A DNA stretch of 64,000 nt from Chloroflexota bacterium (GCA_026389845.1 JAPLHB010000109.1:62001-126000), one strand, 5' to 3'. Numbered from the stretch's first letter, positions 10,547 through 19,506 are shown. A program made the numbers and translations. The notes: a model not told the origin generated them from the sequence alone.

Positions 10547-12022
10547 CTAATCCCCCAACGCCCGTCGCAATGCCGCGATTTGCGCGGCCACCGATGCCCG
10601 CGCGGTGCCGCCCACGGCCGCGCGCTGCTCTACTGACCGCTCGAAGTCCCAAATGGCTGCCACATCCGCGGTGAAGCGTGGGTCAATGGCCTGGAGGTCG
10701 GCCAACGGCAGGGCGCGCAGGGCGCAGCCGGTCTCCTCACTGCGGCGCACAACCTGTCCTACCAAGTGATGCGCCTGGCGGAAGGGCACGCCGGCCCGCA
10801 CCAGCGCGTCGGCCAGATCGGTCGCCAGCAACTCATCGCCCAGGGCCGCAGCCATCCGGTCGGGGTGGATGGTCAGCGTCTCCAAGACGCCCTGGGCCAC
10901 CGGCAGCGCCAGAGCCAGGGTGTCCACCGCGTCGAAAAGCGGCTCCTTGTCCTCTTGCAGATCCTTGTCGTAACTGCTCGGCAGCCCCTTGAGCATCACC
11001 AGCAGCCCGGTCAGCCCGCCCACCAGCCGCCCCGATTTCCCGCGCAACAACTCCAGCGCATCCGGGTTCTTCTTCTGCGGCATCAGGCTGGAGCCGGTGC
11101 TGTACGCGTCGGCCAACGTGACAAAGCCAAACTCGCGGCTGCTCCAGAAGATCAGGTCCTCGGCCCACCGGCTGAGATGCACGCCGGTCAGCGCAGCCCA
11201 GAAGAGAAACTCGGCCACGAAGTCGCGGTCGCTCACCGCATCCAGGCTGTTCTGGCTGACGGTCGCAAAGCCCAGGTCGGCGGCCAACGCCGCGCGGTCA
11301 ATGGCGAAGGGACAGCCCGCCAGTGCGCCCGCACCGAGCGGCGACACGTCCACTCGCACGAGCAGGTCGGCCAGCCGCTCGCGATCCCGCTGCCAGGCCC
11401 ACGCGTGACTCAAGAGCCAGTGGCTCCACCGGACAGGCTGGGCCGGCTGGACGTGGGTGTAGCCGGGCATCAGCACGTCAATCTCCGCCTCCGCGCGATC
11501 CACCGCGGCGCGAATCAGGCCGGCAAGCGCAGAATCTAACGGGCCGCGGATAGACGCGGATGAACGCGGATTTTTTCGTTTTTCGTTTTTCTTATCCGTG
11601 TCAACCCGCGTCAATCCGCGGCCTGCAATCTGCCACTTCAACCAGAGCCTTACATCGGTGGCGATCTGGTCGTTGCGGCTGCGGCCGGTGTGAAGTTTCC
11701 CCGCCACCGGGCCGATGCGCTCAGTGAGGCGGCGCTCGATGTAGCTGTGGATGTCTTCGTCGGTCGCGGTCACGTGCCAGGCTCTTTCCGACGTGCCTGG
11801 CACGTCGGCCGCAAGCTCCTCTCGCAGCGCGGCCAGCCCGGCCACAATCGCGTCCCGCTCGGCCGCGGTCAGCAGCCCGGCGCGGCAAATCGCGGCCGCC
11901 CAAGCGATCGATCCGGCGATATCGGCGTCCCACAGCCGCCAGTCGAACGGCAGCGAGGCGTTGAAACGGGCCATCAGGGGATCATTTGCGGCGGAGAAGC
12001 GGCCGCCCCACAATCCAGACAT
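10547..12022 (-). CDS. argH: Argininosuccinate lyase
   Basis: Splits argininosuccinate into arginine and fumarate, the last step of arginine biosynthesis. The N-terminus (LWGGRFS), the HTGRSRNDQ motif and the fumarase/ASL signature GSSLMPQKKNPD are all present. The ATG at 12022 was chosen: it begins MSGLWGGRFS and has AGGAG upstream. At 491 residues it is about 30 longer than usual. The excess is two in-frame insertions made of dispersed palindromes, one giving DVPGTSERAWHVTAT and one giving VDTDKKNEKRKNPRSS. No other arginine gene is nearby. Conserved motifs are intact, so the enzyme is probably functional if the inserts form surface loops. Confidence 0.95.
   Translation of the reverse strand: MSGLWGGRFSAANDPLMARFNASLPFDWRLWDADIAGSIAWAAAICRAGLLTAAERDAIVAGLAALREELAADVPGTSERAWHVTATDEDIHSYIERRLTERIGPVAGKLHTGRSRNDQIATDVRLWLKWQIAGRGLTRVDTDKKNEKRKNPRSSASIRGPLDSALAGLIRAAVDRAEAEIDVLMPGYTHVQPAQPVRWSHWLLSHAWAWQRDRERLADLLVRVDVSPLGAGALAGCPFAIDRAALAADLGFATVSQNSLDAVSDRDFVAEFLFWAALTGVHLSRWAEDLIFWSSREFGFVTLADAYSTGSSLMPQKKNPDALELLRGKSGRLVGGLTGLLVMLKGLPSSYDKDLQEDKEPLFDAVDTLALALPVAQGVLETLTIHPDRMAAALGDELLATDLADALVRAGVPFRQAHHLVGQVVRRSEETGCALRALPLADLQAIDPRFTADVAAIWDFERSVEQRAAVGGTARASVAAQIAALRRALGD
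11543..11622. repeat. In-frame insertion of an ATCCGCG-type inverted repeat in argH
   Basis: GCCGCGGATAGACGCGGAT on the left is mirrored by GTCAATCCGCGGC on the right, around a T-rich centre. It adds a Lys/Arg/Asn-rich segment (DKKNEKRKNPR) to ArgH without breaking the frame. Related motif copies (TTATCCGCGTTTATCCGCG) occur in the spacer near 47960. Confidence 0.7.
11772..11805. repeat. In-frame 15-bp-arm palindrome in argH
   Basis: Arms ACGTGCCAGGCTCTT and ACGTGCCTGGCACGT flank a TCCG loop. The same sequence type occurs inside the SARP gene (32118) and between genes at 45308. Translated as part of ArgH. Confidence 0.65.
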
Positions 12023-12079
12023 ACGTTCTAGTCTCCTTGGTTCAGGGTGGCAACCTGCAATCCCCAATCCGCAATGGAA

Positions 12080-13039
12080 TCACTCCCACGCGCTAACCTT
12101 GTTCAGATCGTCCATCTCCTCTGCGCTCAGCCGCACGCCGGCCGCGGCCAGGCTTTCGCGGAGCTGTTCGACGGAGTTCGCGCCGATGATGGGCGCAGTG
12201 ATGACGGGCTGGGTCAGCAGCCAGGCAAGCGCGGTCTGGGCGGGGGTCAGACCGCGGCCCTGGGCCACGGTCGCCAGTTTCTCCACGATGGCGAAGCCGC
12301 GGTCGTTCAGGTAGCGTTTCTGGATCCCCTCGGCGCGGGCGCTGGCGGGCAGGCTGTCGCGGCGATACTTGCCCGTCAGGAAGCCCGCAGCGAGCGGGCT
12401 ATAGGGGATCACGCCGACCCCCTCTTCCTCGCAGAGCGGCTTCAGCTCGCGCTCGAACTCGGCGCGGTTCGCCAGGTTGTAGTGCGGCTGAAGCGAGTCG
12501 TAACGGGCCAGGCCCAGTTTGTCGCTCGTCCACAGCGCCTTGGTCAGACGCCAGGCGGGATAGTTGGACGCGCCGACGTAGCGCACCTTGCCCGCACGCA
12601 CCAGGTCATCCAGGGTGCGCATAGTCTCGTCAATCGGCGTCGTGGCGTCGAACGAATGGGTCTGGTAGAGGTCAATGAAGTCCGTGTCGAGCCGGCGCAG
12701 CGAGTCCTCGCACGCCCGGATCAGGTGACCGCGGCTCAGGCCTTCGCCGTTCGGCCCATCCCACATCCGGCCGCGCGCCTTGGTCGCCAGCACGATCTGG
12801 CCGCGGTTCCCGCGCGCCTGCATCCACCGGCCGATGATCTGCTCGGAGACGCCGCCCGGATTCCCTGGCGCCCAGCGGGAGTAGACGTCGGCGGTGTCAA
12901 TGAAGTTGCCGCCGGCTTCGACGAACGCGTCCATCACCTGGAACGCGGTCGCCTCGTCCGCGGTCCAGCCGAATTGCATGGTGCCGAGGCAAAGCTCGGA
13001 CACTTTCAGGCCCGTGCGGCCAAGTTTGCGATGGTTCAT
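12080..13039 (-). CDS. Aldo/keto reductase
   Basis: NADPH-dependent oxidoreductase of the AKR superfamily, 319 residues. It starts [19 protein letters not shown]. The catalytic tetrad is visible: Asp48 in FIDTADVY, Tyr53, Lys87 in VLATKARG and His128 in YQTHSFD. The C-terminal nucleotide-binding part has [15 protein letters not shown]. It resembles the YhdN/AKR11-13 groups, whose natural substrates are usually unknown aldehydes. It precedes argH on the same strand with a gap of about 57 bases, so the two may be cotranscribed, without a clear shared pathway. Confidence 0.9.
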   Translation of the reverse strand: MNHRKLGRTGLKVSELCLGTMQFGWTADEATAFQVMDAFVEAGGNFIDTADVYSRWAPGNPGGVSEQIIGRWMQARGNRGQIVLATKARGRMWDGPNGEGLSRGHLIRACEDSLRRLDTDFIDLYQTHSFDATTPIDETMRTLDDLVRAGKVRYVGASNYPAWRLTKALWTSDKLGLARYDSLQPHYNLANRAEFERELKPLCEEEGVGVIPYSPLAAGFLTGKYRRDSLPASARAEGIQKRYLNDRGFAIVEKLATVAQGRGLTPAQTALAWLLTQPVITAPIIGANSVEQLRESLAAAGVRLSAEEMDDLNKVSAWE

Positions 13040-13051
13040 CGGATTTCCCCC

Positions 13052-13097
13052 CTTCGACTGCGCTCAGGGCAGGCTCTTCGACTGCGCTCAGGGCAGG
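13052..13097. repeat. Two tandem CTTCGACTGCGCTCAGGG repeats
   Basis: Two identical 22-base copies lie in the spacer between the thioredoxin-like gene and the aldo/keto reductase gene. A close variant occurs inside the ABC-F gene (near 44755). Confidence 0.7.
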
Positions 13098-13102
13098 CCC
13101 TT

Positions 13103-13648
13103 TCACCACACTCGTTCCAACCGCGCCAGCATGGCCGGCCGGGTGAGTTGCCCCGTCCACGTGTCCCGCACGTTGCCCTCGCGATCCACGATCAGCGTTG
13201 TCGGCAGCGAGCGGATGTGATAACTCCCATCCGTCACCTGCCCGCTGGTATCCAGTAGCAATGGGAATGCGATGTTGAGTTGGCGGGCGAACGCCTCGAC
13301 CGCACTCCGGTCTTCTTCGACGTCAACTCCGACCACCATGAAGTTGTGCTTTGTCCCGTTGTCGCGATAGAGGGCATTCAAATCCGGCATCTCGGCCTTG
13401 CACGGCGGGCACCAGGTGGCCCAGAAATTGAGCAGGACCACCTTGCCGCGCAGATCGTGCAGCGAGACGATTTGGCCGTCCAAAGTCGTCAGCCCGAAGT
13501 CGGCTGCGGGCTTGAATTGGGCGGCCGGCTGCGATTGCGCCGTCACCAACTGCCGCTGCTCCTGCCATTGCCAGACCGCGATGCCCAGGGTGATCAAGCT
13601 GAGGCCGACCAGCATCCAAAAGAATGGCGATCGCCGCCAATTGCTCAT
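13103..13648 (-). CDS. TlpA/ResA-like membrane-anchored thioredoxin
   Basis: Residues 10-28 form one N-terminal membrane segment, and the rest should face outward. The thioredoxin fold carries the redox motif WCPPC (Cys80, Cys83) in LLNFWATWCPPCKAEMP, followed by VVGVDVEED and a cis-Pro region LPTTLIVD. This is the TlpA/ResA/DsbE type, which reduces disulfides outside the membrane, for instance during cytochrome c maturation. The multiheme cytochromes about 43 kb away would need such a step, but the link is speculative. Its ATG overlaps the stop of the OsmC-like gene in an ATGA junction, so the two are translationally coupled. Length is 181 residues, normal for the family. Confidence 0.88.
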   Translation of the reverse strand: MSNWRRSPFFWMLVGLSLITLGIAVWQWQEQRQLVTAQSQPAAQFKPAADFGLTTLDGQIVSLHDLRGKVVLLNFWATWCPPCKAEMPDLNALYRDNGTKHNFMVVGVDVEEDRSAVEAFARQLNIAFPLLLDTSGQVTDGSYHIRSLPTTLIVDREGNVRDTWTGQLTRPAMLARLERVW

Positions 13649-14070
13649 TTGGTCAGCGCCGGCTCGACGCGGAAGCTGCTGGTGATCTCCGCTTTGCCGC
13701 GCACTGTGGCGATGGCCGAGCAATACTTCTCCTCGGAGAGTTGGATCGCCCGCGCCAACGCTTCCGGTTGCACGTCGCCGGCGGCCACGTATTCCAGGTG
13801 GATCTTGGTGTAATACTTGGGATGCTCCGCGGCCCGCTCGCCGGTCGCGAAGATTTTCAGCCCGGCCACGTTCTGGCGTTTTTTCTGGAGGATGCTGATG
13901 ACGTCCATGGCCGTGCAGCCGAGCAGACCCATCAGCACCACCTCCATCGGCCGGGCGCCGGTGTTGTGGCCGCCACCTTCTTCCGAGGAATCCATCACGA
14001 TGGCGTGGCCCGAATCGCCCTGCGCTACGAACTGCATATCTTCGACCCAGGTGATGTGTGCGTTGGTCAT
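13645..14070 (-). CDS. OsmC/Ohr-family peroxiredoxin-like protein
   Basis: A 141-residue member of the OsmC superfamily, which reduces organic hydroperoxides by two cysteines. These are Cys52 in LLGCTAMD and Cys117 in EKYCSAIA, with the conserved GARPMEVVL stretch between. The ATG at 14070 was chosen because AGGAG lies seven bases upstream; an upstream GTG would place that site inside the coding region. It forms a two-gene operon with the TlpA-like gene, which suits a redox-repair unit. It resembles the YhfA/OsmC-like subgroup more than classical Ohr. Confidence 0.88.
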   Translation of the reverse strand: MTNAHITWVEDMQFVAQGDSGHAIVMDSSEEGGGHNTGARPMEVVLMGLLGCTAMDVISILQKKRQNVAGLKIFATGERAAEHPKYYTKIHLEYVAAGDVQPEALARAIQLSEEKYCSAIATVRGKAEITSSFRVEPALTK

Positions 14071-14147
14071 GGTTGGCTCCTTCACAAAGTATGACTGGCA
14101 AGCATCCTATCCCAGCGTAGGCGTCCTGTCCTGAGAATAGCACGGCC

Positions 14148-14282
14148 TGTCACCCTGAGCGGGTTAACGGCGCGTCTCTAGCGGCAACTCAACCCCAGCG
14201 AAGGGTCTCGTTGGCCGTGCGAGATGCTTCGCTGGGGTCTCGCCGTGACTGGTGTTGACTCGTTAACCCGCTCAGCATGACA
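14148..14282. repeat. Dispersed inverted-repeat element, copy 2
   Basis: The outer ends TGTCACCCTGAGCGGGTTAA and its mirror match at 20 of 22 positions. Inner arms CCCAGCGAAG and CTTCGCTGGG are perfect. It lies upstream of the OsmC-like gene; the remaining bases to 14397 show nothing recognisable. Confidence 0.8.
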
Positions 14283-14397
14283 TTCTCATCGACCGTGGCG
14301 CCGCGCCCGGCATGGACAACTGAGCGGAGTCCGGTGTTGTGCCGGACAGGGTGCCTTGATCCAGCCTAAAGCTTTGATGCCGCGCGCCCGCGGAGGG

Positions 14398-15552
14398 TTA
14401 CACCTCGGCCGTCCGGTGATAGAGCGCCAGCGCGGCCTGGGCGATCTTCTCCGATGCGTCGCACCGGGCGATGTTGAGCGCCTGGCCGGCCATGAGTTCC
14501 AACTGGGGATTGCCGGGCCGCAAAAGCTCGTCCACCAGCGGGGCCACCTGCTCCGGTTTGGGCGCATAGACGCCGGCTTGGTGATCCACCACCCACGACA
14601 CGTTGCCCGCTTCCTGACCCGGGATGAACTCCGTGATGAGGACCGGCAGGCCGACACAGGCCGCTTCCGCCAGGGTGCCCGGCCCGGCTTTGGTGATCAG
14701 CAGGTCGCTGGCGGCCATCCACTCGGCCATGTTCTCCACGTAGCCCAGCAGCATCACCGGTAGCGGCCATTGTTGGGCACGCAGCCGCTTGAGCAGCTCC
14801 CGGTTGTTGCCGGCGATGATCGCCATTTGCGCCGGCGTGCGACTGGCAGCCAGACGCCCGGCGATGGCGCGCGCCGGGGCGAGCAACTTGCCGATGCCCG
14901 CGCCGCCGCCCGTCAGCAGCACCGTACGCAGCGCGGGATCGAGGCCGAGCTGCGCCCGCAACGCCGCTTTGGGCTGGCCGCAGACGGTCAAGAACGCACG
15001 TCGCACCGGCAGGCCGATCACCTGCACCCGGTCGGCCGGCAGCCCACACGCCAGCGCCACTTTGCGCGCCGGCTCGGTAGCGACGACGCACAGGTCTGCG
15101 TCGGACGCGAACCACGCGATGGGCGGCGTGACCGGGTCCGTGACTACCGTGACGAACGGTGTCTGGGGACTGATTTCGCGCAGGGCGCGCAGCGGGATGG
15201 TCACCTGGACAGAGTGCACGCTGATGACCAGGTCGGCAGCAACGGCTTTCAGAACGGCCGCCACCTGGTTGCGCACAAACGGGTAAGCCGCACGCTGAAT
15301 CATCTCGACGCTCCACGGCGCGGAAAAGAGCTCGTAGATTTTCTGGTACGTCCATGGGGCGTAGTTGACCCAGGGGCCATAGGCCGCAGAAAGATGGTTC
15401 AACGGAAAAGGCGCGTGTTCGTCGAGGAGATTGAGGAAGACAACCTGGGCCTTGCCTTCCAGGGCTTCAGCCAGGCTCCGGGCGGCGGTCACGTGCCCAC
15501 CGCCGGCATGGGCCATGATGATTGCGATTTTTGGGAGGGTATGTTCTGTCAT
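14398..15552 (-). CDS. GT28 glycosyltransferase (diacylglycerol glycosyltransferase / MurG-like)
   Basis: The fold is that of the MGDG synthase / UgtP / MurG group. The N-terminus has IIMAHAGGGHVTAARSLAEAL, the acceptor-side motif. The C-terminal half has LLTGGGAGIGKL, LGYVENMAEWMAASDLLITK and AGPGTLAEAACVGLPVL, which bind the nucleotide-sugar. Such enzymes add a hexose to diacylglycerol to make membrane glycolipids. The ATG at 15552 was used; a GTG two codons earlier is possible. It sits 18 bases after the glycosylphosphotransferase gene and is probably the last gene of that unit. Length is 384 residues, typical. Confidence 0.85.
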   Translation of the reverse strand: MTEHTLPKIAIIMAHAGGGHVTAARSLAEALEGKAQVVFLNLLDEHAPFPLNHLSAAYGPWVNYAPWTYQKIYELFSAPWSVEMIQRAAYPFVRNQVAAVLKAVAADLVISVHSVQVTIPLRALREISPQTPFVTVVTDPVTPPIAWFASDADLCVVATEPARKVALACGLPADRVQVIGLPVRRAFLTVCGQPKAALRAQLGLDPALRTVLLTGGGAGIGKLLAPARAIAGRLAASRTPAQMAIIAGNNRELLKRLRAQQWPLPVMLLGYVENMAEWMAASDLLITKAGPGTLAEAACVGLPVLITEFIPGQEAGNVSWVVDHQAGVYAPKPEQVAPLVDELLRPGNPQLELMAGQALNIARCDASEKIAQAALALYHRTAEV

Positions 15553-15570
15553 TGTCACCGATTCATTTGG

Positions 15571-16998
15571 CTAGTACGCGCCGTCTCCGAAGATAATCTG
15601 CGGCACGGTTCGCCACAGGATGCGTATATCCATGCCCAGGGACCAATTTTCGGCGTAGTAGATGTCCAGCATCACCATTTCGTCGAAGCTGAGGTCGCTG
15701 CGACCGCTCACCTGCCACAGCCCGGTCAGCCCTGGCTGCACTTCCAGACGCTTGCGATGCCAGTCCTGGTATTGCGCGACCTCGGTCAGCAGCGCCGGTC
15801 GCGGGCCAACCAGGCTCATTTCGCCGCGCAGGATGTTGATCAACTGCGGCAGCTCGTCCAGGCTGGTCTGGCGGATGATGCGGCCGATGCGCGTCCGGCG
15901 CGGGTCTTCGCGGATCTTGAACATCGGCCCGGACGCCTCGTTTTGCTCGAGGAGCTGTTCCAGCTCGGCCTCGGCGTCCTGGCGCATCGAACGGAACTTG
16001 AAGACCGTGAACGGCTTGCCGTCCCGCCCGGCGCGCGCCTGCTTGAACAGCACCGGGCCAGGAGAATCCAGCTTGATCGCCAACGCGACCAGCAGCCAGA
16101 TCGGCGCGGACACGATCATGCCCAGCCCGGCCAGGATCAGATCAAAGGCGCGCTTGGAGGCCCGGTTAAGACCGGTGAGGCTGCTTTCTTTGACACTGAT
16201 GAGCGGGATGCCGTTGATCGCCTCCGCATCCACCCCGCCCAGGCTGAGTTGGAACAGGTCGGGGACGACCCGGGCGCGCACGCCGGCATCCTGTGACTCC
16301 ATCACCAGCCGCACGATCTTGCGGTGGTACTGCCACGGCAGGGTGATGATGACCTGGTCAATGTCGTTCGCAGTGATGACCTGGGGCAGATTCTCGATCG
16401 GCCCGAGCGCTCTGATCGGGCCGATGTCGCTGCTGTTCTTGAGCGGATCATCGTCCAGGAAGCCAATCACCCGGTAGCCAAGCTCCAGTTGGGCGATGAC
16501 GTTGCGCATCACCGTGCGCCCCACTTCGCCCGCGCCGATGATCAGCACCCGATCCACGCCGTTGCCCGCCTGCCGCAGCCGCGTCATGATGATGCCGCGG
16601 ACGATGCGCGCAAAGCCCAACAGAATGACGATCAGGATGCCGGCGTAGACAAAGATGACACGGGAATAGAACAGGCGGCGCCAGAAGAAGACCAGCACCA
16701 CCATGAGCATGATGCCCGTTGTCATCGCGTTGATAACGCCGTAGATTTCGTCGAAGAAGGAGCGCCCCCGTCGCACGTCGTAAGCGCCCTCGCGACGGTT
16801 GGCGAGGAGTAAGACAACGGTCAGAATGGCGACGAGCGGGATGTAGACCGAGTAGGGGACGTTATTGGCCGGGTCAACGGAGCGGAAGAGCTGCAGGTCG
16901 TAGCGCAGCCAATAGGCGATAGGAAAAGCGAGATTGATCAGCAAGACATCGCTGACCAACGTAACCCACGGCATCCATTTGCGGACGTCGCTTTTCAC
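15571..16998 (-). CDS. Polyprenyl glycosylphosphotransferase (WcaJ/EpsL type)
   Basis: A 475-residue initiating enzyme for exopolysaccharide or O-glycan assembly that transfers a sugar-1-phosphate to undecaprenyl phosphate. Several membrane helices occupy about the first 130 residues, followed by a CoA-binding-like domain (VLIIGAGEVGRTVMRNV) and another helix near 290-310. The catalytic domain holds KRAFDLILAGLG, FKFRSMR, TRIGRIIRQTSLDELPQL and LVGPRPALLTEV. The GTG start at 16998 follows AGGAGAG and overlaps the stop of the preceding glycosyltransferase (GTGA), showing coupling. Which sugar it uses cannot be told from sequence. Confidence 0.92.
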   Translation of the reverse strand: MKSDVRKWMPWVTLVSDVLLINLAFPIAYWLRYDLQLFRSVDPANNVPYSVYIPLVAILTVVLLLANRREGAYDVRRGRSFFDEIYGVINAMTTGIMLMVVLVFFWRRLFYSRVIFVYAGILIVILLGFARIVRGIIMTRLRQAGNGVDRVLIIGAGEVGRTVMRNVIAQLELGYRVIGFLDDDPLKNSSDIGPIRALGPIENLPQVITANDIDQVIITLPWQYHRKIVRLVMESQDAGVRARVVPDLFQLSLGGVDAEAINGIPLISVKESSLTGLNRASKRAFDLILAGLGMIVSAPIWLLVALAIKLDSPGPVLFKQARAGRDGKPFTVFKFRSMRQDAEAELEQLLEQNEASGPMFKIREDPRRTRIGRIIRQTSLDELPQLINILRGEMSLVGPRPALLTEVAQYQDWHRKRLEVQPGLTGLWQVSGRSDLSFDEMVMLDIYYAENWSLGMDIRILWRTVPQIIFGDGAY

Positions 16999-18203
16999 GA
17001 TGGATCTCTCCTGTCGGGGGCTGGCAACCCCAACGCTGCACGATAGACGGCGGCTGTTTCGACGGCAGTGCGCGACCATGAGAAGCGCGCCGCCTGGCGT
17101 GGCCCGGCCACCGCCAACTGCTCCCGCAACACCGGGTCGCCCATCGCCCGGCCGATGGCATTCGCCAACGCTGCCGTATCTTCGGGGTTGGCAAGCAGCG
17201 CAGCCTCCCCGGCCACTTCGGGCAACGCCGAAGCCGCCGAGGTCACGACCGGCGCGCCGCACGCCAACGCCTCCAACACGGGCAAGCCGAATCCCTCGAA
17301 CAGCGACGGGTAGACGAACAGCTCCGCCGCCCGGTACCAGAACGGCAGCTCGTCCGCGGGCACGAAACCGGGAAAGATCACGTCGTCGCCCAGGCCCAGC
17401 TCACGCACGCGGGCAAAGATCTGCTCGTAGTACCAGCCCTTCGCCCCGGCGATGACGAGCTTCACCCCCTCCGATCCCCCCATCGCGCCAGTCGGGCCGG
17501 TCTCCGACCGTGCGCCGTTCCGCCACAGCGCATACGCCTCGACCAATCGCGCCAGGTTCTTGCGCGGCTCCAGCGTGCCCAGGTAGAGGATGAACCGCTC
17601 CGGCAGCCCCTTGCGTCGTCGGAACTCAGCCACCGCGTCCGGCGGGGCCGGGCAAAACGCCTCGGTGACGCCGTTCGGCACGACGACGACCCGCTCCGGG
17701 GCCACGCCGCACAGCGCGATCACGTCCTGCCGCGTGCTCTCGGAGACCGCGATGACGCGGGCGGCCCGGCGAGTCGAGATGCGCGTGATGAAGCCCAGGT
17801 AATAACGGTTGAACGGCCGGAACGCCTCCGGGAAGCGCAAGAAGCTCAGGTCGTGCACCGTGACGACGGTCGGGCAGGCCGCGGCCAACGGCGTCGCATA
17901 GGCCAGCCCGTGCAGCAGAGCCAGCCCGCGCGACTCGACGGCCAGTCGCGTCTGCTCCCACGCGATCCGCCGCCACGGGCTACGTGTGTCCCAGCGCGAC
18001 CGGCGCACCGTCAGCCTATTCGGCGCCTCGAACCGCGGATCGTGCAGATAGGCCGCGTAGGCAAAACCGCCATCCGCCGCCGGCAGATGGCGCAACAACT
18101 GGTAGATGTAGCCGTTGATCCCCGCGCCGCGGTAGGTTTGCGTGAGTGAGAGCAAGTGCGCGTTGAGGCCGACGCGGTATCCAGGCGGGAATAGTTCAGG
18201 CAC
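16995..18203 (-). CDS. GT4-family glycosyltransferase
   Basis: A retaining GT-B glycosyltransferase of 402 residues. An N-terminal acceptor domain contains TYRGAGINGYIYQLLRHLP and VVTVHDLSFLRFPE. The nucleotide-sugar domain has ILYLGTLEPRKNLARLVEAY, DVIFPGFVPADELPFWYRAA and the EX7E motif FEGFGLPVLEALACGAPVV. It resembles mannosyltransferases acting on exopolysaccharide repeats. Its stop overlaps the start of the glycosylphosphotransferase gene, so both act in one pathway. The GTG start at 18203 lies only seven bases downstream of a perfect TATAAT box, which would make the message leaderless. Confidence 0.88.
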   Translation of the reverse strand: MPELFPPGYRVGLNAHLLSLTQTYRGAGINGYIYQLLRHLPAADGGFAYAAYLHDPRFEAPNRLTVRRSRWDTRSPWRRIAWEQTRLAVESRGLALLHGLAYATPLAAACPTVVTVHDLSFLRFPEAFRPFNRYYLGFITRISTRRAARVIAVSESTRQDVIALCGVAPERVVVVPNGVTEAFCPAPPDAVAEFRRRKGLPERFILYLGTLEPRKNLARLVEAYALWRNGARSETGPTGAMGGSEGVKLVIAGAKGWYYEQIFARVRELGLGDDVIFPGFVPADELPFWYRAAELFVYPSLFEGFGLPVLEALACGAPVVTSAASALPEVAGEAALLANPEDTAALANAIGRAMGDPVLREQLAVAGPRQAARFSWSRTAVETAAVYRAALGLPAPDRRDPS

Positions 18204-18210
18204 GAAGTTA

Positions 18211-18239
18211 ATTATAGCACAGACCGTCTGACGCCACAA
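18211..18239 (-). promoter_or_regulatory. Promoter of the glycan operon, probably leaderless transcript
   Basis: On the minus strand TTGTGG and TATAAT are separated by exactly 17 bases. The -10 box ends seven bases before the GTG of the GT4 gene, so transcription should begin at or next to the start codon. Confidence 0.65.
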
Positions 18240-18294
18240 CTACGGAAACGCTACGGTAATTCTATGTGTTTGGCGCTGCGCGACCGGCCACAAC

Positions 18295-19470
18295 TTATGT
18301 TGCGGATTGCCCATTCAACACGGCCCGATAGACGACGTAAGTGGCCGCGGCCACCTGCGCCTGCGTGAAGTGCGCCAGCACGCGCGCGCGGCCGCGGCCG
18401 GCCAGGTCGGCCGCGCGGGCGGGGTCCGCGGCCAGCGCGGCCAGGGCAGCAGCCAGCGCGGCGACGTTTCCTTCGGGGAACACCAGCCCCGCGTCGCCGA
18501 TCACGTTGGGGATTTCGCCGCAGGTGGAGCCGATCACGGGCACGCCGCACGCCATCGCCTCGATCAGAACGCGGCCGAACTGCTCGATCCAGTTGGGCCG
18601 GCTGACCGAGGGCAACACGAACGCGTCCAACACACGGTAGAAGTCGGGCATCTCGGTGGAAGGTCGCCGCTCCAGGAATTGTACGCGGTCAGTGATGCCC
18701 AACTCGCCGGCCAGGGCCGCCAGCCGAGGCCGTTCAGCGCCGTCGCCCTGGATGAGCAGCGACCAATCGGCGGCCAGGCCCGCGCACGCGGCCAGGAGCA
18801 GGTCAACGCCTTTTTCGGGCAGCAGACCGCCGGCGTAGCCGATGACGAAGGACGAAGGACGAAGGACGAGGGACGAAGGACGAATGGCCGATGGCGGCTG
18901 ACCCTGGTCATCGGTCGTTGGTCGTTGGTCAGCCATTGGTCGGAAGATCTCCGGGTCTACGCCGAACTGCGGGATGACCGAGACCGGGCCGGTGTAGCCT
19001 TTGGCGCGGAGGACGGACACGGCGGCCTGGTTGCCGGCGATCGCGTGGGCGACGCGGCGGTAGTTGTCCTGCTCGAACGCGCGGAAGGGCCACGGATAGC
19101 GCCGGTCGAGGTTCTGCCAGGTGAAGAAGAGGCTCCTCGCGCCGATCTGCTCGCCCAGGCGGAGGGCGTGCCAGGTCGCCAGGTTGTACGGCTCCTCATC
19201 CACGTGGAGCACTTCGGGGCGCAACCGGCGGAGCAGGCGGCCGAGGGTAGGGTAGAAGTGGAAGTGGTACGAGCCGTCGAACGCCAGCGGCGCGACGATC
19301 AGCTCGTAGCCCTGCGTGTGAGCGCGCTGGAGGGTCGTGTCGCCGCGTTTGTCACGCCAACGCGGGGGCACGATCGCGGTCAGCTCGACGCCGGGGAGCT
19401 TCGCCAGCTCTTCCAGCTTGCGTTGATACGCGCCGACCACTAACGCCTTGGATAGGATAACGACTCGCAC
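18295..19470 (-). CDS. GT4-family glycosyltransferase
   Basis: Another GT-B fold enzyme, 391 residues. It opens VVILSKALVVGAYQRKLEEL. The donor-binding half has VIGYAGGLLPEKGVDLLLAA, VQFLERRPSTEMPDFYRVLD and SRPNWIEQFGRVLIEAMACG, followed by VIGSTCGEIPNVIGDAG. Between residues about 182 and 209 sits a low-complexity insert (DQRPTTDDQGQPPSAIRPSS) encoded by degenerate direct repeats, absent from usual family members. The GTG start has GGGAGG upstream and a TATAAT box at 19494-19499. It lies just upstream of the other glycan genes on the same strand but has its own -10 box. Confidence 0.83.
   Translation of the reverse strand: MRVVILSKALVVGAYQRKLEELAKLPGVELTAIVPPRWRDKRGDTTLQRAHTQGYELIVAPLAFDGSYHFHFYPTLGRLLRRLRPEVLHVDEEPYNLATWHALRLGEQIGARSLFFTWQNLDRRYPWPFRAFEQDNYRRVAHAIAGNQAAVSVLRAKGYTGPVSVIPQFGVDPEIFRPMADQRPTTDDQGQPPSAIRPSSLVLRPSSFVIGYAGGLLPEKGVDLLLAACAGLAADWSLLIQGDGAERPRLAALAGELGITDRVQFLERRPSTEMPDFYRVLDAFVLPSVSRPNWIEQFGRVLIEAMACGVPVIGSTCGEIPNVIGDAGLVFPEGNVAALAAALAALAADPARAADLAGRGRARVLAHFTQAQVAAATYVVYRAVLNGQSAT
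18843..18945. repeat. Degenerate repeat insert inside a glycosyltransferase gene
   Basis: Five copies of GGACGAA-type units are followed by GGTCGTT-type units, their rough mirror image. The frame stays open and adds a Ser/Pro/Arg-rich loop to the protein. Confidence 0.6.
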
Positions 19471-19506
19471 TCTTACGTCCTCCCGTAAGGGATATTATAG
19501 CGCGGA

